DNA of 33,812 nt from an uncultured Prevotella sp. (GCA_934120735.1 CAKOVA010000019.1:1-33812); one strand, 5' to 3'. Shown: positions 7,553 through 16,924, counted from the first letter of the stretch. Made by a program: numbers and translations. Notes: generated from the letters alone by a model not told the origin.

Positions 7553-7595
7553 ACATAAAAATATATGGGCAACGAGCCTTGCGCTCGCTGCCCAT
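7553..7595 (-). terminator. terminator of the T9SS cargo gene
   Basis: Arms ATGGGCAACGAGC (7565-7577) and GCTCGCTGCCCAT (7583-7595) form a 13-bp stem with one mismatch and a 5-base loop. In the minus direction a T-rich run (7553-7564) follows. It lies 30 bases after the stop at 7626. Confidence 0.65.
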
Positions 7596-7625
7596 AATAT
7601 TGTAGCATTGAATGAAGCTTACTGC

Positions 7626-10600
7626 TTACTTCGTAATAACCATCTTCTGGCTCACCGTCTTACCATCCACCTGCATCGAAACGATGTATACACCGTTTGG
7701 CAGTTGAGCCTTGATACGCATCAGGTCTTTAGGCTGGTTTACATTGGCCACCCGTTCACCCGATACGGTGTACACAACAGCCGGTCCATTCCATGTTGCC
7801 GTCGTCACCCCTTGAATCTCGGTAGGCAAATTGCCGAATGAGGTTGCCGTGGTGTTCACCAACTTAAAGCGGTTGCTATCCACACCCGTATGACGCATGG
7901 TGTAGGTGTATGAGGTAACATCCTCACGCAAGTCAACCAACTGACGAGTGGTGTAGTCTACCAACTTCAGATGCTCGTACTGTGGCAGATTCTTCTTGCG
8001 GATGGTCAACGTGTACAACTCGTTGTCGCTACCCTCTACAGTAACTTGCTGCTGCGTGAGGTCGGCAGTTGCGTTCACCTGCATCTGTCCATCAACAGTT
8101 TGTACATACAGACTGGCAGGTGCATTGGTCAACAGTTTGCGACCATCCCAACCACGGTCGTAGCGGTCGGTGGTGCCTTCTGCCTCGATGAGCCAAAGCA
8201 CATCGCTGCTCTTGCTGCTCTCCAAAATCATCTGTACGGCTCCAGGCTCGGTCGTTGTGACCTCAAAAGGTTTCGCCATGGCTGCCCGTTCGTTCTTCAC
8301 TACACTCTGGTAAGGAACTGTCACGGTAGCCTCATTACCCAATTTGGTCTCTGCGTCGGTGAACTTCAGCAAGAAGCCCTGCATAGAAGGTATCGACTTG
8401 TAACCAATGGTTGCTGCCGAGTTCTTTGGAACAGACAAATAGCCACCTGCTGCCACATTCAAATCTTGCGTTCCGTTGGTCGTCTTATTTTCATACCAAT
8501 TGTTGAAACTACCCGTATGGTACACATACACCGTAGGATCAACCTCTGCAGGGAAGGTAAGTTGGGCAATATCGATGGCAGCCGTGTAAGAGTTTGCAAA
8601 GATGTTTTGTCCCAATCCCCAGTGCTTCTCGCCCACGTTAGTTGAGGTAGATTTTGTCACCTCAGCAGCCTGGCGTGTCAACGTTAAGTTATGGTCACAC
8701 AGGTTCAACTTACCTGTCAGGGCATATACCTTCGGTGCGTCCTGTGTCAGCTGATAGCCCACGAATGGCGACATCGTGTTGTCCTTAGCCATCCAGCTCC
8801 ACTTTTGGTAATACTGTTTTGTACTGTTCTTCGCCTCGGAATAGTATTGCAAGTAAGAACCCTTGAATACAGGACTTGGTGCCATTTCCGTCACAGGAAT
8901 ACCAATCTGTTGCCATGTGTAAGGCTCTGCTATTAACGTGCGGCCGTAGGTTGGCGATCCCTGAAGATTGTCCTTAGTCCTTATCTTGTCGGTGCCAATC
9001 TTCTGTCCACGTCCATAGAGTTCTACCGTTGCATATACCTCAGACTTGCATGGGTCGGCATACGAAACAGCAAACGAGCCGCCAGCATCTGTTCCATTCT
9101 CGTCGGTCTTGATCACCAACTTCTTGGCATCGCCTGGCTGATTGTAACCTACTAACGCAGTAGAAACAACCACACTACTCTTCTTCGATACCACAAGAGC
9201 CTTGTCCGACTGGTTCTCCAGAGTTCCGATGGTCAGCACCTTGCCCTCTGGCAATACGCAATCGTTCTTGGCTGCACCTTTCTGTGCAGGATTCTTAGGA
9301 TTGGCATTGTTCGATTCAGTGGCAAATACCACGTCTTCACCATCTACCGGTACCTTGACCGTCCAGTTGTTTTGATTTTCAAACTTATTGTCCTCATTAC
9401 CTACCCAAAGGTTTTTCTCCATCGGTCCCGTGCAGTCGCCAACAGTGATAGTTACCTTTCGTTCGCCACCAGAGCTGCCAGCACAAGTAGGTATTGATTC
9501 TGCGAACTTGGTACCTACGGTGAACTCATACGTTCCTGCTTTGTCAAACGTAGCGTCTATGGCGTTACCTGTACCCACCACAACTGTCTCGCCTGTGTCA
9601 AGGTCTTTGCGAGTCCATGTCACATCATACATATAGGTAGAAACGGGTATCTCCAAATGGTTGGGAGCCAAGCCCTGACCATAACACTTCTCTTCCCACT
9701 CTGCTTCGAGTTTAGGAATTCCTACAGGAGAGATATAGACGTTTGACACCTGTGCAGGACAGCCACCGCCATAATTATACTCTGCGGTTACCTGATACCA
9801 TCCCTCTGCAAGTCCACTGAACACGCGAAGAGATGCGTCTGCACCCTTATCTTCGGTGATTTTCACTGTTTCTATAGCTTCTCCCTCGGGAGTTACAATA
9901 CCATTCTTCATAGTGGCTTTCTTGAGTTCGTAGTGCAATGGATAAGTTGCTTCAAGCCCATGCTTGATACCCACGCTGATAAGACCCGAGTTGGAATCTT
10001 CCAAATCGCACATAGCACCTTGCACCTCGAAAGCACCGTCCCCCTTGGTCGAAGGAAGTGGAACCTTGAATGACTTGATGGCATAAGTGTTTTTGCCGAT
10101 ATGTACGCCAGATACATAAGGTATAAACTCACCCATCATCACAGAATACTTCTTTTCGTATTCATTGCGTGGATGATGTATGTTTATAGCTATTTCAAAA
10201 TTGCTCAACTCTTGGGAATCCAGTTCATGATGCTCTGCATACTGTCTTTCACCTACATTATATTTCCAGTCATCTCTACCTTGATAGTAATCCATATTCA
10301 TCCAACCCGGACAGTCGCCAAGGTCAGGATGGAAAACACCAAAATCTAAAAGAACCTTGTTCTCACCACATCCGGCCTTAATCTTGAATCCATTTTTGTA
10401 GCCGTCGGTATTACATGGAATATACTTACGGACATTACCACGAGCAGTTTTGTCTATATTTAAGATAGCGGTGTTGGAAGCGTTCCCACAACGATCGTGC
10501 AATGTAATCTTGTACTCTCCTGCGGGCATATCGTAAAGCTCGAATCCTGACTTTATCTTGCCATCGTGATCTGTATATGATTTAGTTGGAACCATGTTTT

Positions 10601-12284
10601 TCAACACGATAGGAAAATTAAGCGTGTAATCATATTCCACGTCACTGAGGAACTCCGTAACCTTGTATGTACCGGTTGGAGCGCCATCAGCTCTCTCAAT
10701 CGTGATGTCTGCGCTTGCGACAGGGGTCGTTGTATAGACAACTGTGCCACCTGTATATCCGTGAAGACCATAGTAACACTCAGGTATCAATTCATTGCCA
10801 TCTATTGCCAGCGTATTTTGTTTGGGCGGTGCTACAACAGCCTCTTTGGAAAGTGCTACCGTGCTGCAACCGTCGTTATATACGATGCGGTAAGTGCCGG
10901 CACCATACTCGTTGAGGTCAAGGCTGCGACGCGGTGCGTTTTCAAACAAGTTCACACCATCGAGTGGCACATCGATGGGCAGTGTTTTCCAGCTGCCATC
11001 TCCTTGTTTCTGCTGAAGTTGTGCCTTTGTTCCCGTTGGGAAGTAGTATTTTATAGTAGCACCGGTGATGGTGTAGCCTAATGAATAGTTCGAACTGGTT
11101 ACATTACAGTCATCATCGATTTCCACACTGGCAGCGGGTACCAGTTTCATAGACTCTGTACTAAAATGCTGACTTGCAGGTGCTCCAAAGTTAACTACTC
11201 TGGTAAGTGTACCATAGATTTGTTTCATCTCTCTGGTGCACAAGTCCTCATAACTTAGATATAAATAACTATAGGTAAAATCGGTGCCGGTGTTGATAAC
11301 CTTGAATGTCGGATATTTCGTGCTGCCGGATAAATCACTCTTCTCGGCATCATACTCCAGCCGGGCCACTGGGGTAGAAGACCCGTCATAGTTCAGTCGG
11401 GCCGATGTTTTGATAAGCTCTATCTGTTCTTGCTGTGCCTCCGTTGAGCCACCATAAACCTTAAAGCGAATATAATCATTAAATTGGCAATTACCCAGAT
11501 ACTCACGATAAAAAGCATAGGTATGTGCCACCTTTGGTCCACTGGCCGCTCCCATCTCTGCGTTAATCGTAGCTGCCGTTGTCGTAGAGGGGCATACGCC
11601 ATTTTGCGTGTCTGCCACAGTTACCTTCACCTTATCACCTGGAGAAAGCTTTGTAACTGTCCAAGTACGGGAGCTGATGGCATCGGTACCCGAAGTCTGG
11701 GTTGTCACCGTACCATCTGTACTTGTGATTTCAGCTGTATAGTGGAAAGGACCTAAACCATTTTTCACCGTTACCTCAACACTACCGTTGTTGCTGCCAT
11801 TGATAGAGCAATAGGGATCCGATTGGGTATAAGTCATGGTTGGCGAATCATACGTTTCGTTGATTTTCTTCACCTCTACCTGCCCAGCATACTTCTGTTT
11901 ATTGTCGCTGGTGGTTAGGAAGAAAACATCGTATTTTCCTTCTGAAAGGTTATACCATGTTTTAGTCCACGTGTTGGGATCAGTCGGCGATTGCTGCAAA
12001 TTGGCATCATCCAACTGCTGTACACCATTTACTGTGATGACGCTGGTGGGATCTCCCGGCTTACGAAGTTGTGCCGAACCATTAGGCTTCTCACCATTGG
12101 TGCCTGTCACACTTAGCGTAACCGAACCTCCAGTAACTCCACAGCCAATGTCCATTTTATCTACTTTGTAGGTGTAGCTTTGGGCAAAGGCCGCCACACC
12201 AAAGGTGAGCATCATGACGAGCATGAGCAGACAGCGTTGCCATACTTGAGGTCTATATGACCTCGAAGAAGTAAAATTTTTCAT
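7626..12284 (-). CDS. large secreted adhesin-like protein with C-terminal type IX sorting domain
   Basis: 1552 aa from ATG 12284 (MKNFTSSRSYRPQVWQ), chosen because a signal peptide follows at once (CLLMLVMMLTFGVAAFAQ); the frame is open 24 codons further up. The long body, rich in T, G, N and Y, looks like a string of Ig-like/SprB-like beta modules with spaced cysteines (for example PKVAHTYAFYREYLGNCQF and CGNASNTAILNIDKTARG). A region from about residue 960 (LWVGNEDNKFENQNNW) resembles the T9SS cargo segment that precedes sorting domains. The last ~75 residues (VVYTVSGERVANV...LPNGVYIVSMQVDGKTVSQK) fit the type A T9SS sorting domain, which directs export across the outer membrane and is normally cleaved. 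Exact ligand or function is unknown. A 55-aa gene lies just upstream on the same strand, and porE is divergent. Confidence 0.85.
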   Translation of the reverse strand: MKNFTSSRSYRPQVWQRCLLMLVMMLTFGVAAFAQSYTYKVDKMDIGCGVTGGSVTLSVTGTNGEKPNGSAQLRKPGDPTSVITVNGVQQLDDANLQQSPTDPNTWTKTWYNLSEGKYDVFFLTTSDNKQKYAGQVEVKKINETYDSPTMTYTQSDPYCSINGSNNGSVEVTVKNGLGPFHYTAEITSTDGTVTTQTSGTDAISSRTWTVTKLSPGDKVKVTVADTQNGVCPSTTTAATINAEMGAASGPKVAHTYAFYREYLGNCQFNDYIRFKVYGGSTEAQQEQIELIKTSARLNYDGSSTPVARLEYDAEKSDLSGSTKYPTFKVINTGTDFTYSYLYLSYEDLCTREMKQIYGTLTRVVNFGAPASQHFSTESMKLVPAASVEIDDDCNVTSSNYSLGYTITGATIKYYFPTGTKAQLQQKQGDGSWKTLPIDVPLDGVNLFENAPRRSLDLNEYGAGTYRIVYNDGCSTVALSKEAVVAPPKQNTLAIDGNELIPECYYGLHGYTGGTVVYTTTPVASADITIERADGAPTGTYKVTEFLSDVEYDYTLNFPIVLKNMVPTKSYTDHDGKIKSGFELYDMPAGEYKITLHDRCGNASNTAILNIDKTARGNVRKYIPCNTDGYKNGFKIKAGCGENKVLLDFGVFHPDLGDCPGWMNMDYYQGRDDWKYNVGERQYAEHHELDSQELSNFEIAINIHHPRNEYEKKYSVMMGEFIPYVSGVHIGKNTYAIKSFKVPLPSTKGDGAFEVQGAMCDLEDSNSGLISVGIKHGLEATYPLHYELKKATMKNGIVTPEGEAIETVKITEDKGADASLRVFSGLAEGWYQVTAEYNYGGGCPAQVSNVYISPVGIPKLEAEWEEKCYGQGLAPNHLEIPVSTYMYDVTWTRKDLDTGETVVVGTGNAIDATFDKAGTYEFTVGTKFAESIPTCAGSSGGERKVTITVGDCTGPMEKNLWVGNEDNKFENQNNWTVKVPVDGEDVVFATESNNANPKNPAQKGAAKNDCVLPEGKVLTIGTLENQSDKALVVSKKSSVVVSTALVGYNQPGDAKKLVIKTDENGTDAGGSFAVSYADPCKSEVYATVELYGRGQKIGTDKIRTKDNLQGSPTYGRTLIAEPYTWQQIGIPVTEMAPSPVFKGSYLQYYSEAKNSTKQYYQKWSWMAKDNTMSPFVGYQLTQDAPKVYALTGKLNLCDHNLTLTRQAAEVTKSTSTNVGEKHWGLGQNIFANSYTAAIDIAQLTFPAEVDPTVYVYHTGSFNNWYENKTTNGTQDLNVAAGGYLSVPKNSAATIGYKSIPSMQGFLLKFTDAETKLGNEATVTVPYQSVVKNERAAMAKPFEVTTTEPGAVQMILESSKSSDVLWLIEAEGTTDRYDRGWDGRKLLTNAPASLYVQTVDGQMQVNATADLTQQQVTVEGSDNELYTLTIRKKNLPQYEHLKLVDYTTRQLVDLREDVTSYTYTMRHTGVDSNRFKLVNTTATSFGNLPTEIQGVTTATWNGPAVVYTVSGERVANVNQPKDLMRIKAQLPNGVYIVSMQVDGKTVSQKMVITK

Positions 12285-12343
12285 TGCATTTTCTTTAATT
12301 CTTTTTTTTACTGTTTCAAAACATACATACAGCATGGCAGCTA

Positions 12344-12511
12344 TCAGTCGAGCCATCCAGCATTCATGTCGAAGTCTTCCTCATTGAAGGCGCCTTCCTT
12401 TGCATCAATCGGTTGCATACCCCCACTGTCTTCGCCACTAACTCCTGCATTGGGTCCGACGATTTGCAGGGGAAGCAATAAGATGCTTGGTGTTACATAA
12501 CTTTTCCTCAT
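12344..12511 (-). CDS. 55-aa small protein upstream of the T9SS cargo
   Basis: The frame runs from ATG 12511 to TGA 12344, starting MRKSYVTPSILLLPLQIVG and ending DFDMNAGWLD. It has a basic N-terminus, one short hydrophobic patch, a Gly/Ser/Asp-rich middle and an acidic tail with a near-terminal Trp. Short proteins of this layout (start M-[RK]-K-x-Y-x-x-P, later G/S/D-rich) occur in Prevotella-type genomes near large surface proteins; that is from memory and was not searched. It is 59 bases upstream of the cargo start on the same strand, probably in one transcript, and has -7 boxes upstream (12539-12546 and 12587-12594). Function is unknown; a peptide signal, secretion co-factor or leader peptide are possibilities. 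The hydrophobic patch is too short to be a clear signal peptide. Confidence 0.6.
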   Translation of the reverse strand: MRKSYVTPSILLLPLQIVGPNAGVSGEDSGGMQPIDAKEGAFNEEDFDMNAGWLD

Positions 12512-12538
12512 AAAATCTATATTTAGTTTAACTTATTT

Positions 12539-12594
12539 CAAAAATACGACTCGGGGAATATGGAAGAGTCGTGCATAGTACGGCGGCAAAGTTA
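12539..12594 (-). promoter_or_regulatory. -7 boxes for the 55-aa / T9SS cargo operon
   Basis: Two matches to TAnnTTTG on the minus strand: TATTTTTG (12539-12546) and TAACTTTG (12587-12594). The second, followed by GCCGCC, looks like a typical Bacteroidota start region and would give a leader of about 70 bases. I see no good -33 match for either. The remaining divergent gap up to porE (to 12793) holds no gene. Confidence 0.45.
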
Positions 12595-12793
12595 TGAAGT
12601 TTTGTTAAAATTACCCCCCCCGAAAAGTTAATTATATGTAATTTATACAAACATGGATGAAATAACACATCATTCGCATGGGTGTTTTTACGATATGGGC
12701 GAAACAAAAAACTGACAGCAAACAGGGCAGCGAGGCAATAAAAACAACGATATTAGCGTTGTCATATCATATATATAAATGTAGACATCACGC

Positions 12794-14905
12794 ATGCACA
12801 ATCGATACAATCTCACGTTGCTCATCCTCATCACCCTGCTGCTGGCCGGCTGTGGTGCGGAACGGAACATGAAGAAAGGCGAACAGTTTCTGGCCATTGG
12901 CGAGTATCACGATGCGGCCAACCAGTTTAAGCAGGCCTATCGCAAGACACCGCCCAAGGAAAGGGACACCCGCGGCCAGCGTGCCAGGAGAATGGCCCTG
13001 TGCTATGACCGACTGAACGCCACGCCGCAAGCCATCGCCGCCTACCGCAACGTCATCAGGTACCGACAAGACGACATCATGACGCACCTGGGCTTGGCTC
13101 GCCAACTGCTCCGGCACGGCGACTACAAGCAGGCGGCCAACGAATATCAGTTGGTGCTCGACTCGATGCCCGACCATGAGCTGGCCCGCACAGGACTGCT
13201 CTCGGCACAGCGTGCCAGTGGATGGAAGGAGGCGGGCAGCCGGTACACGGTGAAGAAGATGAACGTGCTGAATTCGCGACGCGCCGACTATTCGCCCATG
13301 CTCCTGGGCGACGACCACGACCAACTGTACTTCACCTCGACCCGCAACGAGGCCACAGGCAACGAGCTGAGCGGCATCACGGGGTGCAAGCCCGCCGACA
13401 TCTTTGTATCTGTCAAGGATGACAAAGGCAACTGGGGCAAGCCCGAGCCCGTGCAGGGCGGACTGAACACCGATGCCGAGGAGGGTGCGTGTGCCTTCAG
13501 TCCCGATGGACGGGAGATGTACCTCACCCAATGTGTGACCGACGCCACCAATCCCCGCTATGCCAAGATCGTGACATCCAGTAGGGCGGATGCGGCTTGG
13601 GGCAAGGCCAACAACTTGGAAATCACCCGCGACACGCTCTCAAGCTACGCCCATCCGGCCATCTCGCCCGACGGACAGTGGCTCTACTTCGTCTCGGACA
13701 TGCCGGGGGGAATGGGCGGAATGGACATCTGGCGCGTGCGTATCACACCGGCCGGACTGGGTGGTGTGGAGAACCTCGGGGCACCTATCAATACGCCGGG
13801 CAACGAGATGTTCCCCACCTTCCGTCCCAATGGCGACCTGTATTTCTCGAGCGACGGCCATCCAGGACTGGGCGGACTGGACATTTACATCGCCCTGCCC
13901 AACGCCTCCGCCGAACAAGTGGGGCGGCAAGATTCAACTGCGCACGGAGAGGCATCGGCCTATCGCCTCTTCCATCCTGGCTATCCACTCAACTCGCAGG
14001 GCGACGACTTCGGCATGACGTTCGAGGGGGCGTACAACCGAGGCTTCTTCTCATCCAACCGAGGCGACGCACGGGGCTGGGACCACATCTACCGATTTGA
14101 GAATCCAGAGATTGTACAGACCATCAAGGGATGGGTGTACGAGATGGATGGCTACGAACTGCCGGCCGCACAGGTGCGCATCGTGGGCAGCGACGGCACC
14201 AACAAGACACTGAGCGTGACCAGCGAGGGGTCGTTTACCTACGTCATCAAGCCGGATGTCGACTATCTGCTGTTGGCCACATGCAAGGGATTTTTGAACC
14301 ATACCGAAGAATTGCGCGTAGGCAAGGTGGACGAATCGAAAGAATACACCCTGCAATTCCCGCTGGCCTCCATCACCGTTCCGGTGTTGATAGACAACAT
14401 CTTCTACGATTTTGACAAGGCCACCCTGCGTCCCGAATCCAAAAAGGCGCTGGACGAGTTGGTAAAGCTGCTCAAGGAAAATGGCAACGTGACCATCGAG
14501 CTGAGCGCGCACTGCGACTATAAAGGTTCGAAGGAATACAACAAGCAGTTGGCGCAGCGGCGCGCCGAGTCGGTGGTGCAATACCTCATTGCAGGGGGCA
14601 TTGCCAAAGACCGCCTGTCGCCCGTGGGCTATGGGAAGGAGAAACCGAAGGTGGTTCGCAAGAAGCTGACCGAGCGTTACCCATGGCTGAAAGAGGACGA
14701 CGTGCTGACAGAAGCGTTCATCAAGAAGTTGGACCCCAAAAAACAAGAGATATGCAACCAACTGAACCGCCGCACAGAGTTCAAGGTGCTACGCACCACC
14801 TACGGTCTGTTTGACGAAAAGGGCAACCTAAAAGTAAAACCCAAGCCCCAGAGCCACGACACCAACAAGGGGGATGACGGAGGGATATTTATTGAGTTTG
14901 AGTAG
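12794..14905 (+). CDS. porE: PorE-like OmpA-family lipoprotein of the type IX secretion system
   Basis: 703 aa with a lipoprotein signal, LLLAGC, putting the lipidated cysteine at residue 20. Domains in order: TPR-like helices (about 25-140, EYHDAANQFKQAYRK); a PD40/WD40-like beta-propeller (about 160-370, repeated SPDGREMYLT / SPDGQWLYFVSDMPGGMGG / FRPNGDLYFSS); a carboxypeptidase-regulatory-like beta domain (about 438-510); and an OmpA-type peptidoglycan-binding domain (from about 530, NIFYDFDKATLRPESKKALD, then NRRTEFKV). This four-domain order matches PorE of Porphyromonas gingivalis (about 670 aa), an outer-membrane-associated T9SS part thought to tie the machinery to peptidoglycan. It is divergent from a T9SS cargo. 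Other OmpA/PD40 lipoproteins of Bacteroidota share the plan, so orthology needs a tree. Confidence 0.8.
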   Translation: MHNRYNLTLLILITLLLAGCGAERNMKKGEQFLAIGEYHDAANQFKQAYRKTPPKERDTRGQRARRMALCYDRLNATPQAIAAYRNVIRYRQDDIMTHLGLARQLLRHGDYKQAANEYQLVLDSMPDHELARTGLLSAQRASGWKEAGSRYTVKKMNVLNSRRADYSPMLLGDDHDQLYFTSTRNEATGNELSGITGCKPADIFVSVKDDKGNWGKPEPVQGGLNTDAEEGACAFSPDGREMYLTQCVTDATNPRYAKIVTSSRADAAWGKANNLEITRDTLSSYAHPAISPDGQWLYFVSDMPGGMGGMDIWRVRITPAGLGGVENLGAPINTPGNEMFPTFRPNGDLYFSSDGHPGLGGLDIYIALPNASAEQVGRQDSTAHGEASAYRLFHPGYPLNSQGDDFGMTFEGAYNRGFFSSNRGDARGWDHIYRFENPEIVQTIKGWVYEMDGYELPAAQVRIVGSDGTNKTLSVTSEGSFTYVIKPDVDYLLLATCKGFLNHTEELRVGKVDESKEYTLQFPLASITVPVLIDNIFYDFDKATLRPESKKALDELVKLLKENGNVTIELSAHCDYKGSKEYNKQLAQRRAESVVQYLIAGGIAKDRLSPVGYGKEKPKVVRKKLTERYPWLKEDDVLTEAFIKKLDPKKQEICNQLNRRTEFKVLRTTYGLFDEKGNLKVKPKPQSHDTNKGDDGGIFIEFE

Positions 14906-15305
14906 TTGTAACAACGAATTTTATTTGAGTTGTTTCAACAACGAATTAAACAAAAGAAACGAATTTCATGGTTGAGGAATAATGAACGCAAGCGTTCAAC
15001 GAATGAACAACGAATTGAATTTGAGTAGTAGCAACTACGAATGACACGAATAACACGAATTTGATAGTTGGCGTTTATGATTGCGTGTACTTCATTCGTG
15101 TAATTCGTGTAATTTGTAGTTCAACAACGAATTGAAGTTGAGTAGATTTAACAACGAAATAAACAAAAGAAGCGAAATTGATGATTGGTGTTTATTGCCT
15201 TGTGTACTCCTTTCGTGTCTTTTGTGTCTTTCGTTGTTCAACAACACGATTCGTAGTCGCGAACAACATGATTCGTGTAATTCGTGAAATTTGTAGTTAA
15301 CAACA
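14906..15305. repeat. TTCG-type dispersed repeat region
   Basis: About 400 non-coding bases made of repeated blocks: caacaacgaattaaacaaaa-type, cacgaatttgatagttggcg with tttatgattg (about 15056), a variant gaaattgatgattggtgttt (about 15175), and ATTCGTGTAATTCGTGTAAT-like runs. Many occur in both orientations, so the region can fold on itself. The same family appears inverted at 2281-2430. Open frames here (e.g. 15092-15364 minus) are repeat translations, not genes. Confidence 0.65.
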
Positions 15306-15320
15306 CAATTCGTGGTTACA

Positions 15321-15662
15321 TCAGCGGTTGGCCTCCACCGCCTGATAAGCACCGAGGAAGACAAAGGTGAGAATGGTGAGATAGACCATGATGGGCGTTT
15401 GTATACCCAGTTCTATGGAAGCGATCCAGCCATTGATGTCGCCCACGAAATTGCTGAACACCATGCGCAACTGATTCAGTGCGTTGCTCACCAGCAGGAA
15501 GACCACGCCCAAGAGGCAACAGAAGAACACCCAAATGCGGTTGAGGTTGACCAACCGGCGTGGCAGCTTCCGCATCACCTGCTGGGTAAAACCATTGTCG
15601 GCGAGCTCGAAAGTATGTTGTGCAAAGAACTGTCTGAGCAGTTCGTCGTCCTTATTTTCCAT
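15321..15662 (-). CDS. DUF5056-like small membrane protein (putative anti-sigma partner)
   Basis: 113 aa from the ATG at 15662 (MENKDDELLRQFFAQ); ATGs at 15665 and 15671 are also in frame. The soluble N-terminus (about 40 residues, with a conserved-looking LADNGFTQQVMRKLP motif) faces two membrane helices (about 42-64 and 90-106). This matches the DUF5056 family found directly after ECF sigma genes in Bacteroidota. All possible starts overlap the end of the sigma gene (11-20 bases, different frame), so translation is likely coupled. An anti-sigma role fits the position and membrane topology, but no zinc-binding or other known anti-sigma motif is visible. Confidence 0.8.
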   Translation of the reverse strand: MENKDDELLRQFFAQHTFELADNGFTQQVMRKLPRRLVNLNRIWVFFCCLLGVVFLLVSNALNQLRMVFSNFVGDINGWIASIELGIQTPIMVYLTILTFVFLGAYQAVEANR

Positions 15663-16194
15663 CATAACCATTTTGTTTTAAATAAGTTGTTAGTTTACCC
15701 TTGCCCCTGAACAAGTGCGATTTCACCGTTCCTTCCGCCAGTCCCGTGATGTCGGCAATCTTGTCGATGGGCTGTCCCTCCATGAGCTGCAGGGTGATGC
15801 AGAGCCGTTCGGTGGGCGTAAGGATGTCCAAGGCATCGTACAGATCCATCTTCAGCTGACTGTCGCTCACCGTAGCGTGGCGTGCGGCAACGGCTGGCGA
15901 ATCCAGCCCTTCGGTCATCTTGTGCTGTCGCGTATAGTCGTAGAACACGTTGTAAGCGATGCGGTAGAGCCAGGTAGAGAATTTCGACTGTCCCCTGTAT
16001 TGCGCCAACTTGGTGTAAGCCTTGACGAAAGTGTCTTGCGCCAAATCGTCACTCAGCGGTTGGTCGCCTAAGGTCTGACTCAAGAAGAAACGCCGAATGG
16101 GCGACTGATACCTCACCACCAGCTGGTCGAAGGCCCGCTTGTTGTGAGAAACAGTCACCTGTCGCACAAGGGTTAAATCGTCGAGGGGTTTCAC
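15652..16194 (-). CDS. ECF-type RNA polymerase sigma factor
   Basis: 180 aa, the usual ECF length. Region sigma-2 covers about 20-92, with DDLAQDTFVKAYTKLAQYRG and STWLYRIAYNVFYDYTRQ for core binding and -10 recognition. Region sigma-4 covers about 118-172, with LTPTERLCITLQLMEGQPI and the helix-turn-helix IADITGLAEGTVKSHLFRGK for -35 recognition. It redirects RNA polymerase to a small regulon. It starts 1 base after the DUF6249-like gene and overlaps the DUF5056-like gene, so the three form one operon. Unlike SusC/SusD-linked ECF factors, it has no FecR-type partner or TonB receptor beside it. Confidence 0.93.
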   Translation of the reverse strand: MKPLDDLTLVRQVTVSHNKRAFDQLVVRYQSPIRRFFLSQTLGDQPLSDDLAQDTFVKAYTKLAQYRGQSKFSTWLYRIAYNVFYDYTRQHKMTEGLDSPAVAARHATVSDSQLKMDLYDALDILTPTERLCITLQLMEGQPIDKIADITGLAEGTVKSHLFRGKGKLTTYLKQNGYDGK

Positions 16195-16195
16195 G

Positions 16196-16867
16196 CTATT
16201 TCAGTTCATCGTGATTTTTGCTGGACGTCTTCGCCATGACGAGCTGTCCGATGCCCAGACAGACAATCAGTCCACCAATGCCAATGAGCGTTTCTGATCC
16301 CCAGATGCCGAACATCACCATAAGTCCCACGCCGATAGCGACATGTCGGATGCCCGTCTTCCACAGATATTCCGAACTCTGTTTGTCCACCCGCAGCAAC
16401 TCTTCGGGAATGGGTTGCCCGTTCTCCACGGCCTTTTCGGCCAACGCCACCTTATCGTTGTGCCGCTTGATGATATGGCGCAACACCATAATCACGATGA
16501 TGACAGGCAACAAAATGAAGAACAACACGGTGAATAACACCACGATGGCGAAGGCCTTGGCCCCGAAGGAGCCGCCAAGATGCCTCAGCCAGGAGGGAAT
16601 TCCTTCGACAACAAAGTCGGAGTCTGCGTCATCCCAGTAGGCGTCGTCATCAACAGTGGCATTGTACCCCGAATCTTCCGCCATCGAATCAGCGGGAGCG
16701 GATGCCGCGGAGGTGGTGTCCGAATAGGCCTCAACACCCTGGTTGAGCGAGTCGACCGACGTTGTTACACCCGTTACGGGCTGATGGTGACGATGATGAC
16801 CTTGAGCCGTGGCACCATTGATGCCTATGGCCAGCAACATCAAACATGCTAAAAGATACTGTTTCAT
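16196..16867 (-). CDS. DUF6249-like membrane protein, first gene of the sigma operon
   Basis: 223 aa. A signal peptide (MKQYLLACLMLLAIGINGAT, residues 1-22) is followed by a His-rich patch (GHHRHHQ), a Ser/Ala/Asp-rich acidic linker (about 35-90), a strong membrane helix (106-130) and a charged cytoplasmic stretch (HNDKVALAEKAVENGQPIPEE). A closing hydrophobic pair follows at about 174-212. This plan fits the DUF6249 family that neighbours ECF sigma genes in Bacteroidota. The His-rich and acidic periplasmic segment could sense metal or charge, but that is inference. Its stop is 1 base from the sigma start. It is divergent from the methyltransferase gene. Confidence 0.8.
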   Translation of the reverse strand: MKQYLLACLMLLAIGINGATAQGHHRHHQPVTGVTTSVDSLNQGVEAYSDTTSAASAPADSMAEDSGYNATVDDDAYWDDADSDFVVEGIPSWLRHLGGSFGAKAFAIVVLFTVLFFILLPVIIVIMVLRHIIKRHNDKVALAEKAVENGQPIPEELLRVDKQSSEYLWKTGIRHVAIGVGLMVMFGIWGSETLIGIGGLIVCLGIGQLVMAKTSSKNHDELK

Positions 16868-16924
16868 ATTTTCAATCCTTATTTTTTAATTTTCTGTTTG
16901 TTGGACGCAACAGCCATGCTTTTA

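Noticed and set aside
15092..15364. 90-aa minus frame before the DUF5056-like gene
   Set aside because: Translation of the TTCG-type repeats (ELHE-type strings); no protein features.
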